Shown here: positions 16,917 through 24,191 of the stretch, piece after piece
Position numbering within the stretch: the stretch's first letter is position 1
Layout: every line of letters starts with the position of its first letter
NCBI GenBank assembly: GCA_902566675.1
Contig: CACFJO010000003.1
Location: forward strand, 1-46,337
Direction: 5' to 3'
DNA length: 46,337 nucleotides
DNA from: an uncultured Pelagibacteraceae bacterium
GTDB taxonomy: Bacteria > Pseudomonadota > Alphaproteobacteria > Pelagibacterales > Pelagibacteraceae
The notes under the pieces: model-generated
Databases searched by the model: none
Seen by the model: the letters and a program-made list of their open reading frames with translations, nothing else
Told to the model about the DNA's origin: nothing
Translations under genes and position numbers: made by a program

Positions 16917-17102
16917 TTATTTTTTAAAAGTTACGCTTTGATTAATTAAAATAGCCATCAAGATCCAAATAATAAATGTTCCTTCTGGTGAAAAACCGTA
17001 ATCAGCACCAAAAATTCCTGCAACTATGACGATTGAATAAATAGCAACTGTAGATAATATTAAACTTGCCAGATACCTTAGGATTGTGCATTTTAAATTC
17101 AT
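16917..17102 (-). CDS. Small two-helix membrane protein
   Basis: 61 residues with two hydrophobic helices (about 9-30, LASLILSTVAIYSIVIVAGI, and 41-56, GTFIIWILMAILIN) joined by a short polar loop, and a basic C-terminus. I do not recognise a family. Reality is supported by its stop codon abutting the winged-helix gene ATG and a perfect TATAAT 12 nt before its ATG. Its ATG overlaps the ATG of the divergent DedA-like gene in one CATG. The TATAAT position would give a very short or absent leader. Confidence 0.65.
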   Translation of the reverse strand: MNLKCTILRYLASLILSTVAIYSIVIVAGIFGADYGFSPEGTFIIWILMAILINQSVTFKK

Positions 17103-17700
17103 GATTTTAAAAAAATTATACGATAGATGCGTTGAGCTTGCTAGACATAAATTTTCAAAGCCTTTATTAGGTTTTGTAGCATTTATCGAAAGTTTCTTTT
17201 TTCCAGTTCCACCTGATTTAATGATTGTTCCAATGGTCGTGGCAAAAAGAGAGGATTATCTTAAAATATTTCTCATAGCTACAACTGGATCAGTATTAGG
17301 CGGTTTATTTGGATATATGCTTGGAGTTTTCTTTTTAGATGCATCGATGGTGATTATTGAATTTTATGGTTACGAGGAAAAAGTTTTTGAAATGCAGGAT
17401 AAAATGTCTACAAAAGGTGGTTTTTTAGCTTGGCTTGGAATTATGTTTTTAGCTGGCTTTACCCCTCTTCCTTTTAAAGTTTTTACTATTACGAGTGGAG
17501 TAATCGCCTATAATCTTCCAGTGTTTTTCTTTATATGTTTATTTACTAGAGGGCTAAGATTTTTCTTAGTCTCTTATTTAACATTTCTTTTTGGGAAAAA
17601 ATTTGGTGATTTCATCGAGAAAAAAGGTGCGCTATGGTTTACTTTAACTGGAATTTTTATTGTGGTTTTAGCCGTCGTCCTTTATATAATTTTCACATAA
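17101..17700 (+). CDS. DedA/YqaA-family membrane protein
   Basis: Inner-membrane protein of 199 residues of the DedA/SNARE-associated (VTT) group, YqaA-like branch. Motifs: FIESFFFPVPPDLMIVPMVVA (about 28-48) with the re-entrant FPVPPD, GSVLGGLFGYMLGVFF (about 64-79), and FTPLPFKVFTITSGV (about 120-134), the second half of the re-entrant pair. Members are linked to lipid-carrier scrambling or membrane homeostasis; the exact role is not known here. I prefer the ATG at 17101 because MILKKLYD matches the family start; an in-frame ATG at 17086 would add five residues. It overlaps dsbB by one base. Confidence 0.9.
   Translation: MILKKLYDRCVELARHKFSKPLLGFVAFIESFFFPVPPDLMIVPMVVAKREDYLKIFLIATTGSVLGGLFGYMLGVFFLDASMVIIEFYGYEEKVFEMQDKMSTKGGFLAWLGIMFLAGFTPLPFKVFTITSGVIAYNLPVFFFICLFTRGLRFFLVSYLTFLFGKKFGDFIEKKGALWFTLTGIFIVVLAVVLYIIFT
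17115..17120 (-). promoter_or_regulatory. Candidate -10 box for the small membrane protein / winged-helix operon
   Basis: On the minus strand a perfect TATAAT ends 12 nt before the ATG at 17102. The -35 area 17 nt upstream holds only a weak match. Transcription would start about 5 nt before the start codon, inside the divergent DedA-like coding sequence, giving an essentially leaderless mRNA. Confidence 0.4.
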
Positions 17701-18182
17701 TGTTGAGTAACAATAAGTTAATTTTAAACAGTATATTAGCTTTTAGCATTTTATCTTTGGCTATAGCTTATTTTATTCAATACATATTAGGACATGAACC
17801 TTGTAATTTGTGCCTAATTGAGAGAATTCCTTATTTAGTATCTTTAATTCTTATTTCATTAATATTTATAATTAATAAATTTGAAAAAGTGATTGCTGGT
17901 ATTGTGTTATTATTTTTTGTTTTTGGTGCAGTGGTTTCTTTTTACCATGTAGGGATTGAACAAGGATTTTTTAGTGAGTCTTTGGTGTGCAATTTGGGTT
18001 CATCTGGTGAAGGTATTTCTAAAGAAGATTTGCTAAAACAACTACAAAATAAAACTCCAATAAGCTGCAAAGACGTAACCTTTAGATTTTTTGGACTTTC
18101 TCTTGCTACAATAAATACAGTTATATCGATACTATTAAGTGGTATTATGATCAAAGTAATAAAAAATTATGGAAAAAACTAA
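17700..18182 (+). CDS. dsbB: Disulfide bond formation protein B
   Basis: Inner-membrane quinone-dependent oxidase of DsbA, 160 residues with four hydrophobic helices. The first redox pair is in HEPCNLCLIERIPY (CxxC) and the second pair is Cys in ESLVCNLGSS and in PISCKDVTF. The Arg following the CxxC, needed for quinone binding, is present (LIERIP). The start is the ATG overlapping the DedA-like stop (TAATG); the in-frame extension from 17634 has no family similarity. It overlaps COQ7 by 14 nt. Confidence 0.92.
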   Translation: MLSNNKLILNSILAFSILSLAIAYFIQYILGHEPCNLCLIERIPYLVSLILISLIFIINKFEKVIAGIVLLFFVFGAVVSFYHVGIEQGFFSESLVCNLGSSGEGISKEDLLKQLQNKTPISCKDVTFRFFGLSLATINTVISILLSGIMIKVIKNYGKN

Positions 18183-18702
18183 TAAAAAAACTTTAGAAGA
18201 AATTATAAGAGTAGATCATGCTGGAGAACGTGGTGCTATAAAAATTTACGAAGGCCAGCTACTTGCTCTAAAAACATTTAAACAAAATGCTTCTTTAAAA
18301 AGAAAGATTGAAGAGATGAAAGAGCACGAAAGAGAGCATTACGAATACTTTGATAACGAAATTAAAAAGAGAAATATACAGCCAACTAAACTTTTACCTC
18401 TCTGGGACTTAATGGGAGTAACTCTAGGTTTTGGAACTGCTATGCTCGGTGAAAAAGCCGCTATGTTATGTACTGCTTCAGTTGAAGAAGTAATCGATGG
18501 TCATTACAAAGATCAAACTTACAAACTTGGTAAAGATGAGGAAGAGTTAAAAAAGAAAATTATGAAGTTTAGACAAGATGAACTTGACCATAAAGATATA
18601 GCTTATGACAATGGTGCAACAAAAAAAGGTTTATTTGGCGTTTTAGATAAAGTGATCAAAACTTCATCAAGAATTGCTATAACAATTTCTGAAAAAATTT
18701 AA
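18169..18702 (+). CDS. coq7: COQ7-type demethoxyubiquinone hydroxylase
   Basis: Diiron hydroxylase of ubiquinone synthesis that adds the last ring hydroxyl group, 177 residues. The carboxylate-bridged diiron ligands are visible in RVDHAGERGAIKIYEGQ (Glu), EHEREHYEYF (ExxH), VEEVIDGHY (Glu) and RQDELDHKDIAYD (ExxH). This is the alphaproteobacterial/mitochondrial form, not the flavin UbiF. It follows dsbB with a 14-nt overlap; DsbB passes electrons to the quinone this enzyme helps make. Its TAA abuts the convergent HNH gene stop with no spacer. Confidence 0.95.
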   Translation: MEKTNKKTLEEIIRVDHAGERGAIKIYEGQLLALKTFKQNASLKRKIEEMKEHEREHYEYFDNEIKKRNIQPTKLLPLWDLMGVTLGFGTAMLGEKAAMLCTASVEEVIDGHYKDQTYKLGKDEEELKKKIMKFRQDELDHKDIAYDNGATKKGLFGVLDKVIKTSSRIAITISEKI

Positions 18703-19272
18703 TTACGGTTCTAATTCAATATCCCAATAAAGATAATCCATCCAACTTTCATGTAAAAAATTTGGTGGAAAATTTCTTCCGTTTCTATGAAGATCTTCAA
18801 CAGTTGGTGCGTATGGTTTATTTGTCAACCTTAGATCACAATCTTTATAAAGTTTTCCACCTTTCTTTACGTTACAGCTTGAGCAAGCGGTAACTACATT
18901 ATTCCAGTCTGTCAGACCTCCTTTGGATTTAGGCAAAAGATGATCGAAAGTTAAATCTTTTTTGTCTCCACAATATTGACAGGTAAACTTATCTCTTAAA
19001 AATACATTGAATCTTGTGAAGTTTGGATTTTTACTAGGTTGAATAAAGTTTTTTAAAGCTATGACACTTGGAAGATTCATTTCAAAAGATGGACTTCTAA
19101 TTTTTCTTTTATAATTTGAAACAATACTCACTCTATCCAAGAAAACTGATTTTACTGCGTCTTGCCAGCACCATATTGAAAGTGGGTAATAACTCAAAGG
19201 TCTAAAATCAGCATTAAGAACTAATGCTGGACATTTTTCTAAAGGAACTTTTTCTGCAGAAGATATAATCAT
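18703..19272 (-). CDS. HNH endonuclease family protein
   Basis: 189 residues. The N-terminal block CPALVLNADFRPLSYYPLSIWCWQ is characteristic of a conserved family of HNH proteins found across alphaproteobacteria. The nuclease core is FTCQYCGDKKDLTFDHLLPK then WNNVVTACSSCNVKKGG, with two zinc-binding CxxC pairs and the D-H of the ββα-metal motif. The end is WMDYLYWDIELEP. I chose the ATG at 19272 (MIISSAEK); the upstream ATG at 19293 lies inside an inverted repeat and adds seven residues unlike the family. Cellular role unknown, probably chromosomal maintenance rather than homing. Confidence 0.88.
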   Translation of the reverse strand: MIISSAEKVPLEKCPALVLNADFRPLSYYPLSIWCWQDAVKSVFLDRVSIVSNYKRKIRSPSFEMNLPSVIALKNFIQPSKNPNFTRFNVFLRDKFTCQYCGDKKDLTFDHLLPKSKGGLTDWNNVVTACSSCNVKKGGKLYKDCDLRLTNKPYAPTVEDLHRNGRNFPPNFLHESWMDYLYWDIELEP

Positions 19273-19282
19273 AATTAAAGCT

Positions 19283-19326
19283 AACTGATACAAAAAATTA
19301 TATCAAGTTATAATTATGTATCAGTT
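19283..19326. repeat. Two-step inverted repeat between esterase stop and HNH start
   Basis: Outer arms AACTGATAC (19283-19291) and GTATCAGTT (19318-19326); inner arms AATTATA (19296-19302) and TATAATT (19309-19315) around a 6-nt loop TCAAGT. The two steps join through a 4/2-nt bulge. It is placed 7 nt before the esterase stop and just upstream of the HNH start at 19272. It may be an AT-type terminator for the esterase, an operator, or a 5' leader hairpin for HNH; the sequence does not decide. Confidence 0.6.
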
Positions 19327-19333
19327 AATTTTA

Positions 19334-19990
19334 TTATAATTTAAAATGTTTTTTTATGAATTGAAGACCCAAACTAGACCCTTCTGTGGGTATACGATGT
19401 TCACAATTTTTAAATATTTTTGTTTCTATTTCATAATTATTTTTACCAAAAAACTCTTTGGCCTCTAGAAAAGAGTCTATTGTAACAACTTGATCGAGAT
19501 CGCCATGCATTAGTATGATGTTTGGTTTTGAAACCAAATTTTTTGACAAATGTTCAGTATTTATAATTCTTCCTGAATAACCAATTATGGAGTTTAATTT
19601 ATCTTTCCGTTTAATTCCTGTCTGAAGAGCAAGCATGCAACCTTGGCTAAATCCTGCAATAATAATTTTATCAGCCGGCAAATTATATTTTTCTTTTATT
19701 TCATCTATCATTTTATTTAACTTATTTTCAGCTACTAGTGATTTAGATAATATTTGTTCAGGTGTCTGGTCCATTAAATCAAACCACTGAAAACCTGTTG
19801 GACTCGCTGCACATTTTTCTGGTGCATCTGGACAAATAAAAATTGTTTCAGTCAAATGTGCTCTCCAGTAGCTTGCAAGTATTGCAATATCTTTACCATC
19901 GCCACCATATCCGTGGCAAAGTATTACAGCGTTTTTAGGTTTTTCTTTCGAAAGCGGCTCTAAAATAATTGTATTTAATGAAAAGGTCAT
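19334..19990 (-). CDS. Phospholipase/carboxylesterase family alpha/beta hydrolase
   Basis: Serine hydrolase of 218 residues related to E. coli YpfH and eukaryotic acyl-protein thioesterases. Oxyanion region LCHGYGGDGKDIA (about 25-37), nucleophile elbow GFSQGCM (Ser about 115), acid in MHGDLDQVV and catalytic His in CEHRIPTEG. No signal peptide, so cytoplasmic; the ester substrate is unknown. Its start lies only 15 nt from the divergent HIG1-like gene start, and no Shine-Dalgarno is visible. Confidence 0.9.
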   Translation of the reverse strand: MTFSLNTIILEPLSKEKPKNAVILCHGYGGDGKDIAILASYWRAHLTETIFICPDAPEKCAASPTGFQWFDLMDQTPEQILSKSLVAENKLNKMIDEIKEKYNLPADKIIIAGFSQGCMLALQTGIKRKDKLNSIIGYSGRIINTEHLSKNLVSKPNIILMHGDLDQVVTIDSFLEAKEFFGKNNYEIETKIFKNCEHRIPTEGSSLGLQFIKKHFKL

Positions 19991-20005
19991 ATAGATAAAA
20001 TATCA

Positions 20006-20206
20006 ATGTCAGAGTTTTTATTTAATTTTATTGGTTTCACTTTATTAGGTGCTGTTGCCATTGTTTTAATAATGGGTATTTATACTTTATTTAAAGGTGG
20101 GAGTACTAGTAAAAAATATTCCAATAAACTTATGCAGCTTAGAGTTCTTTTACAATTTATTGCAATAATTGTTTTGGTTTTGTTGGCTTATTTTTTTAAG
20201 GACTAA
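20006..20206 (+). CDS. HIG1-domain twin-transmembrane protein
   Basis: 66 residues with two helices (about 7-29, FIGFTLLGAVAIVLIMGIYTLF, and 46-63, RVLLQFIAIIVLVLLAYFF) joined by a basic loop GGSTSKKYSNKLMQLR. The loop followed by R..LQ matches the HIG_1_N (hypoxia-induced gene 1) family common in alphaproteobacteria. Mitochondrial relatives associate with cytochrome oxidase; a similar role here is inference. Its stop overlaps the TlpA-like stop on the other strand by 4 nt (CTAA). Confidence 0.8.
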   Translation: MSEFLFNFIGFTLLGAVAIVLIMGIYTLFKGGSTSKKYSNKLMQLRVLLQFIAIIVLVLLAYFFKD

Positions 20207-20730
20207 ATATACTTCTTCATTAAATTTAAGAAATCTTCACTTGCAAAATCTACCTCGCCAATAACTCTTCCAAATTCTTCTCCATTTTTATCGATCAGTA
20301 TGCTTGTAGGAAGGCCTCTAAGTTTAAAAGTTTTAACTAAGCTAAGATCTGGGTCGTAGTAGGTATTTAATGTAGTTACTCCGACACTTCTAAAAAAATC
20401 TCTTGTCCTTATTTTATTAGGTTTTTCAGTATTAACTGCGAAGACCTTTATTTCAGGGTATTTGAAAGTTAACTTTTCAAGTGAAGGCATTTCTCTTTTA
20501 CAAGGAGCACACCAAGTTGCCCAAAAATTAATTATCATGATATTGCCTTTTTTGTTAGTTAAATCGACAGTTAGAAGATCAGAATCTTTAAATTTAATTT
20601 CTTTAATAGCTATTGGTTTTTCGTGAATAACAACATTTTTTGAAAAATCTTCAGCTCCGATTAGATTTTGGCTAAAGAGAGATAAAACTATTATGTGAAT
20701 ATAGATTTTAAAAGATTTACTAATTTTCAT
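20203..20730 (-). CDS. TlpA/ResA-like periplasmic thioredoxin
   Basis: Thiol-disulfide oxidoreductase of 175 residues exported to the periplasm. A signal peptide or membrane anchor covers about 1-25 (KIYIHIIVLSLFSQNLIGAE). The redox site is NFWATWCAPCKREMPSL (WCxPC type) and the cis-Pro region is RGLPTSILIDKNGEEFGR. Such proteins reduce apocytochrome c or other periplasmic thiols. Its start lies 30 nt from divergent argH; it is not in a cytochrome c biogenesis operon here. Confidence 0.92.
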   Translation of the reverse strand: MKISKSFKIYIHIIVLSLFSQNLIGAEDFSKNVVIHEKPIAIKEIKFKDSDLLTVDLTNKKGNIMIINFWATWCAPCKREMPSLEKLTFKYPEIKVFAVNTEKPNKIRTRDFFRSVGVTTLNTYYDPDLSLVKTFKLRGLPTSILIDKNGEEFGRVIGEVDFASEDFLNLMKKYI

Positions 20731-20760
20731 ATTAATTTAAATTAGAAATAACACAGTAAA

Positions 20761-22140
20761 ATGAAAAATAAAACAATTTGGTCTAATAGATTTAAAAACA
20801 AAATGTCTCAATCTTTTCAAAAGATTGGGTCTTCAATTCATATTGATAAAAGACTTTATGAACAAGATATAGCTGCATCTGTTGTACACACGCAAATGCT
20901 CATGAAACAAAAAATCATTAAAAGTGAAGACGGTAACAAAATTATCAATGGGCTTAAAAAAATTAAAGCTCAGATAGATAAGGGAAATTTTGAGTTTAAA
21001 GAGAAATATGAAGATATACATTTAAATATAGAAAAAGCATTATTCGAGATCATTGGTCCTTCAGCTGGATTTCTGCACACTGCAAGATCAAGAAACGATC
21101 AGGTGGTAACTGATTTTAAATTATGGATTAAAGAGGCGTCAAACGAAATTATAAAAGACATTTCAGTTCTCATGAAAAATCTGATTAAAAAAGCTGAAAA
21201 AAATACAGATACGGTTATGCCTGGATTGACGCATTTAAAAAATGCGCAACCTATTTCATTCGCTCATTATTTGTTGTCATACTATGAGATGTTAAAAAGA
21301 GATAAAAAAAGATTTGAAAATAATCTTGATCTTTTAGATGAGTGCCCACTTGGATCAGCGGCGCTCTCAGGAACATCTTATAAGATAGATAGAACTTATA
21401 CGGCAAAAAAACTCGGTTTTAAAAAACCTACAGATAATTCCATTGACTCTGTTTCCGATAGAGATTTTGCAATTGATTTTTTATATGCTGCTGCTATTTG
21501 TGCAATGCACTTATCAAGATTAGCTGAGGATTTAATTATTTATAATTCTGATGCTTTTAATTTAATTTCATTTAAAGACAGTATGCTTACAGGATCTTCA
21601 ATTATGCCTCAAAAAAAGAATCCCGATCCTGCAGAGATGATTAGAGGAAAAGTTGGAATAAATTATGGAAAGTTAAATGCAATGCTTACAATAATGAAAG
21701 GCCTTCCTATGTCATATTTTAAAGATATGCAGGATGACAAAGAGTTAGTTTTCGATGGCTTTGATGCTTTAAAAGATACTCTATCTATGAGTACTGAATT
21801 GATCAGTGCTGTGAATGCTAATAAAATAAATATGCTTTTTATGGCTAACCAAGGTTACACAACAGCAACTGATTTTGCAGACTATCTTGTTAAAAATAAA
21901 AATTTATCATTTAGAGAGTCTTATGCTATTTCAGCAAAACTTGTTAATTACGCAGAAAAAAATAAAAAGATGTTATCTGAATTAAATTTGGAAGAAATCA
22001 AAAAATTTTACAAAGATTTAGATAAAAGTGTTTTAAAAGTATTTGATGTAAAAAATTCCATGAATATAAAAAAATCTCATGGAGGAACATCTGTAATTAA
22101 TGTTAAATCAATGATAAAAAAATATAAAAGGGAAATTTAA
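20761..22140 (+). CDS. argH: Argininosuccinate lyase
   Basis: Last enzyme of arginine synthesis: argininosuccinate to arginine and fumarate. 459 residues, the usual length. The fumarase-superfamily signature GSSIMPQKKNPDP is at 278-290, with the catalytic Ser in GSS; TARSRNDQV is at about 107-115 and the base-side His in PGLTHLKNAQP near 158. It starts 30 nt from the divergent TlpA-like gene. The stop overlaps the start of the small lipoprotein gene by one base; the order argH, lptM-like, lysA is common in proteobacteria. Confidence 0.96.
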   Translation: MKNKTIWSNRFKNKMSQSFQKIGSSIHIDKRLYEQDIAASVVHTQMLMKQKIIKSEDGNKIINGLKKIKAQIDKGNFEFKEKYEDIHLNIEKALFEIIGPSAGFLHTARSRNDQVVTDFKLWIKEASNEIIKDISVLMKNLIKKAEKNTDTVMPGLTHLKNAQPISFAHYLLSYYEMLKRDKKRFENNLDLLDECPLGSAALSGTSYKIDRTYTAKKLGFKKPTDNSIDSVSDRDFAIDFLYAAAICAMHLSRLAEDLIIYNSDAFNLISFKDSMLTGSSIMPQKKNPDPAEMIRGKVGINYGKLNAMLTIMKGLPMSYFKDMQDDKELVFDGFDALKDTLSMSTELISAVNANKINMLFMANQGYTTATDFADYLVKNKNLSFRESYAISAKLVNYAEKNKKMLSELNLEEIKKFYKDLDKSVLKVFDVKNSMNIKKSHGGTSVINVKSMIKKYKREI

Positions 22141-22250
22141 TGAAAATTATAACTGCTTTTTTCTTGATAATTTTTATTTTAACTAGTTGCGGAAAAAAAT
22201 CTGAGCCTAAATACCAAGGTCAAATAGGTCAGGTCGAGATAATTTCATAA
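22140..22250 (+). CDS. LptM-like small lipoprotein
   Basis: A 36-residue gene that starts in the TAATG overlap with argH. It has a short lipoprotein signal peptide (KIITAFFLIIFILTSC) with lipobox LTSC, so Cys17 would be lipidated, then GKKSEPKYQGQIGQVEIIS. Position between argH and lysA matches the YifL/LptM family, whose E. coli member assists the outer-membrane LPS translocon LptD/E. The TSCGKK start of the mature part resembles LptM GCG-K. The function assignment rests on position, size and lipobox only. Confidence 0.75.
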   Translation: MKIITAFFLIIFILTSCGKKSEPKYQGQIGQVEIIS

Positions 22251-22254
22251 TCTT

Positions 22255-23484
22255 ATGCAAAATTTAAGATATGTAGGTAAAAATTTATTTATTGAAAAAC
22301 TCTCAATCAAGAATATTTTAAAAAAAAATAAGACACCTTTTTATATTTATTCAGAGAATCAAATTGCATTCAATTTTCTAAAGTTTGCTAACACGTTTAA
22401 AAAAACTGATCCTTTAATTTGTTTTGCTGCAAAATCTAATAGTAATCTAAGCATACTTCGTGTACTTGGAAGATTAGGTGCCGGGACTGATGTGGTTTCA
22501 GGCGGTGAACTATTAAAAGCTTTAAAGGCAGGTATCAAACCCAACAAAATTGTTTTTTCTGGAGTTGGAAAAACAGAAGATGAGTTAAAAATTGCAATTA
22601 GTAAGAAAATTTTATTAATCAATTGCGAATCTGAAAGTGAAGCTAAATTAGTAAATAATTTGGCTAAAAAAATTAGGAAAAAAGTTTCAATTGGTTTTAG
22701 GTTGAACCCTAATGTTGATGCAAAAACACATAAAAATATATCAACTGGTAAAGCTGAAAATAAATTTGGCTTATCGATCAAAAATTTCAAAGTTTTCCTA
22801 AAGACTGTAAAATCTTTTAAAAACGTAAAATTAGATGCATTAAGTGTGCATATTGGTAGTCAAATTTTAAACGATGCACCTTTTAGAAAAACACTTAATG
22901 TAATGAGTAAATTAATAAAAGAATTAAAACTGAATTTAAAATATGTCGATTTGGGCGGTGGTTTCGGTATCAATTATACTGATAAAGAAAAACCAATTAA
23001 TTTAAGTAAATATTCTAAATTGGTACATAATTTTTCTAAAAAGTTAAATTGTAGAATAATTTTTGAACCAGGTAGATCTATTATTGGTAATACTGGACTA
23101 CTAATTAGTAAAATACAATTTATTAAAAAAGGCACTAATAAAAACTTTGTTATATTAGATGCTGGTATGAATGATTTTATGCGTCCTGCTTTGTATGAAG
23201 CTTTTCATAAAATTATTCCAATTTCAAAAAAATCATCGAGAATGAAAGGCAAAATAGAATTTGTAGGTCCAATATGTGAAAGTACTTGTAAATTTGGAGT
23301 TTATAAAAACTATCCTAAAATAGATGAAAATGAGTTTGTTGCTATAACTAATGTTGGAGCATACGGTTCTTCATTATCATCAAATTATAATACTAGACCA
23401 TTAGTTGCTGAAATTTTAATTAATAAAAATAAACTTAGATATATCAGAAAGAAACAAAATTTACTTAAATTGATAAATTCTTAA
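22255..23484 (+). CDS. lysA: Diaminopimelate decarboxylase
   Basis: PLP-dependent decarboxylase that makes lysine from meso-diaminopimelate, 409 residues. The PLP lysine is Lys60 in CFAAKSNSN; the HIGSQ motif (SVHIGSQIL), the glycine loop DLGGGFGINY, EPGRSIIGN, and the active-site Cys region GPICESTCKFG with GAYGSSLSSNYN are all present. It is the alanine-racemase-fold type. It starts 4 nt after the small lipoprotein gene, and its stop overlaps the plsC start by one base. Confidence 0.95.
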   Translation: MQNLRYVGKNLFIEKLSIKNILKKNKTPFYIYSENQIAFNFLKFANTFKKTDPLICFAAKSNSNLSILRVLGRLGAGTDVVSGGELLKALKAGIKPNKIVFSGVGKTEDELKIAISKKILLINCESESEAKLVNNLAKKIRKKVSIGFRLNPNVDAKTHKNISTGKAENKFGLSIKNFKVFLKTVKSFKNVKLDALSVHIGSQILNDAPFRKTLNVMSKLIKELKLNLKYVDLGGGFGINYTDKEKPINLSKYSKLVHNFSKKLNCRIIFEPGRSIIGNTGLLISKIQFIKKGTNKNFVILDAGMNDFMRPALYEAFHKIIPISKKSSRMKGKIEFVGPICESTCKFGVYKNYPKIDENEFVAITNVGAYGSSLSSNYNTRPLVAEILINKNKLRYIRKKQNLLKLINS

Positions 23485-24191
23485 TGCAATTTATAAGATC
23501 ATTAATCTTTAATATATTTTTATATTTTGGTTTGGTAGCAATTTTCATTTTTGCTATACCAACATTAATTTTACCAAGTAAATACACAATTTTTTTCGGT
23601 AGATTATCAGCAAAATATATAGTGGTAATTTTAAGACTTATTTTAAATACGAAAGTAATATTTCATGGAGTTGAAAATCTTAAAAAGGAAGAGAATTTTT
23701 TTGTTGCTTCAGCTCATCAATCAATGTTTGAAACTTTTGCTCTTCAGATACCTTTAGATGGTCCAATTTTTATTTTAAAAAAAGAACTTCTTAGTATTCC
23801 ATTATTTGGATTGTATTTAAGAAAAATAGGTGCAATAGCAATTGTTAGAGAAACAACAACAAAAGAAAATTTAAATTTTTTTGATAAAGTGAAAGAAAGA
23901 ATTGAAAAAAGTAAAAGACCGCTTCTAATATTCCCGCAAGGAACAAGGGTAAAGCTTGATGAACAGCCTCCATTTAAGAAAGGGGTTGGTAGAATTTATA
24001 ATGCTCTAGATTTACCTTGTATTCCTGTAGCGTTAAACACTGGAAAAGTTTGGCCAAAAAATAGTTTTATGAAATATCCTGGAGACATTCATATTTCGTT
24101 TTTGAAACCAATCGCTTCAGGTAAAGAAAGTGAGGAGTTTACTAAAGATATAGAAAATCAAATCTACACTGAAATAAAAAAGTTCCCTTAA
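23484..24191 (+). CDS. plsC: 1-acyl-sn-glycerol-3-phosphate acyltransferase
   Basis: Membrane acyltransferase that makes phosphatidic acid from lysophosphatidic acid, 235 residues. An N-terminal helix covers about 5-30. The catalytic motif appears as AHQSMFET (His78), where the usual HX4D aspartate is Glu83, as is normal in alphaproteobacterial PlsC. The phosphate-binding motif is LIFPQGTRVK (about 149-157), followed by PVALNTGKVW. It ends flush against the convergent tyrC stop (TAA then TTA) with no terminator between. Confidence 0.92.
   Translation: MQFIRSLIFNIFLYFGLVAIFIFAIPTLILPSKYTIFFGRLSAKYIVVILRLILNTKVIFHGVENLKKEENFFVASAHQSMFETFALQIPLDGPIFILKKELLSIPLFGLYLRKIGAIAIVRETTTKENLNFFDKVKERIEKSKRPLLIFPQGTRVKLDEQPPFKKGVGRIYNALDLPCIPVALNTGKVWPKNSFMKYPGDIHISFLKPIASGKESEEFTKDIENQIYTEIKKFP

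Noticed and set aside
17634-17699. In-frame N-terminal extension of dsbB
   Set aside because: It lies within the DedA-like gene and has no DsbB similarity; the TAATG start at 17700 is better.
22359-22790. A 143-codon minus-strand open frame inside lysA
   Set aside because: lysA is convincing over the whole stretch, including the PLP lysine; the antisense frame has no Shine-Dalgarno or recognisable domain.
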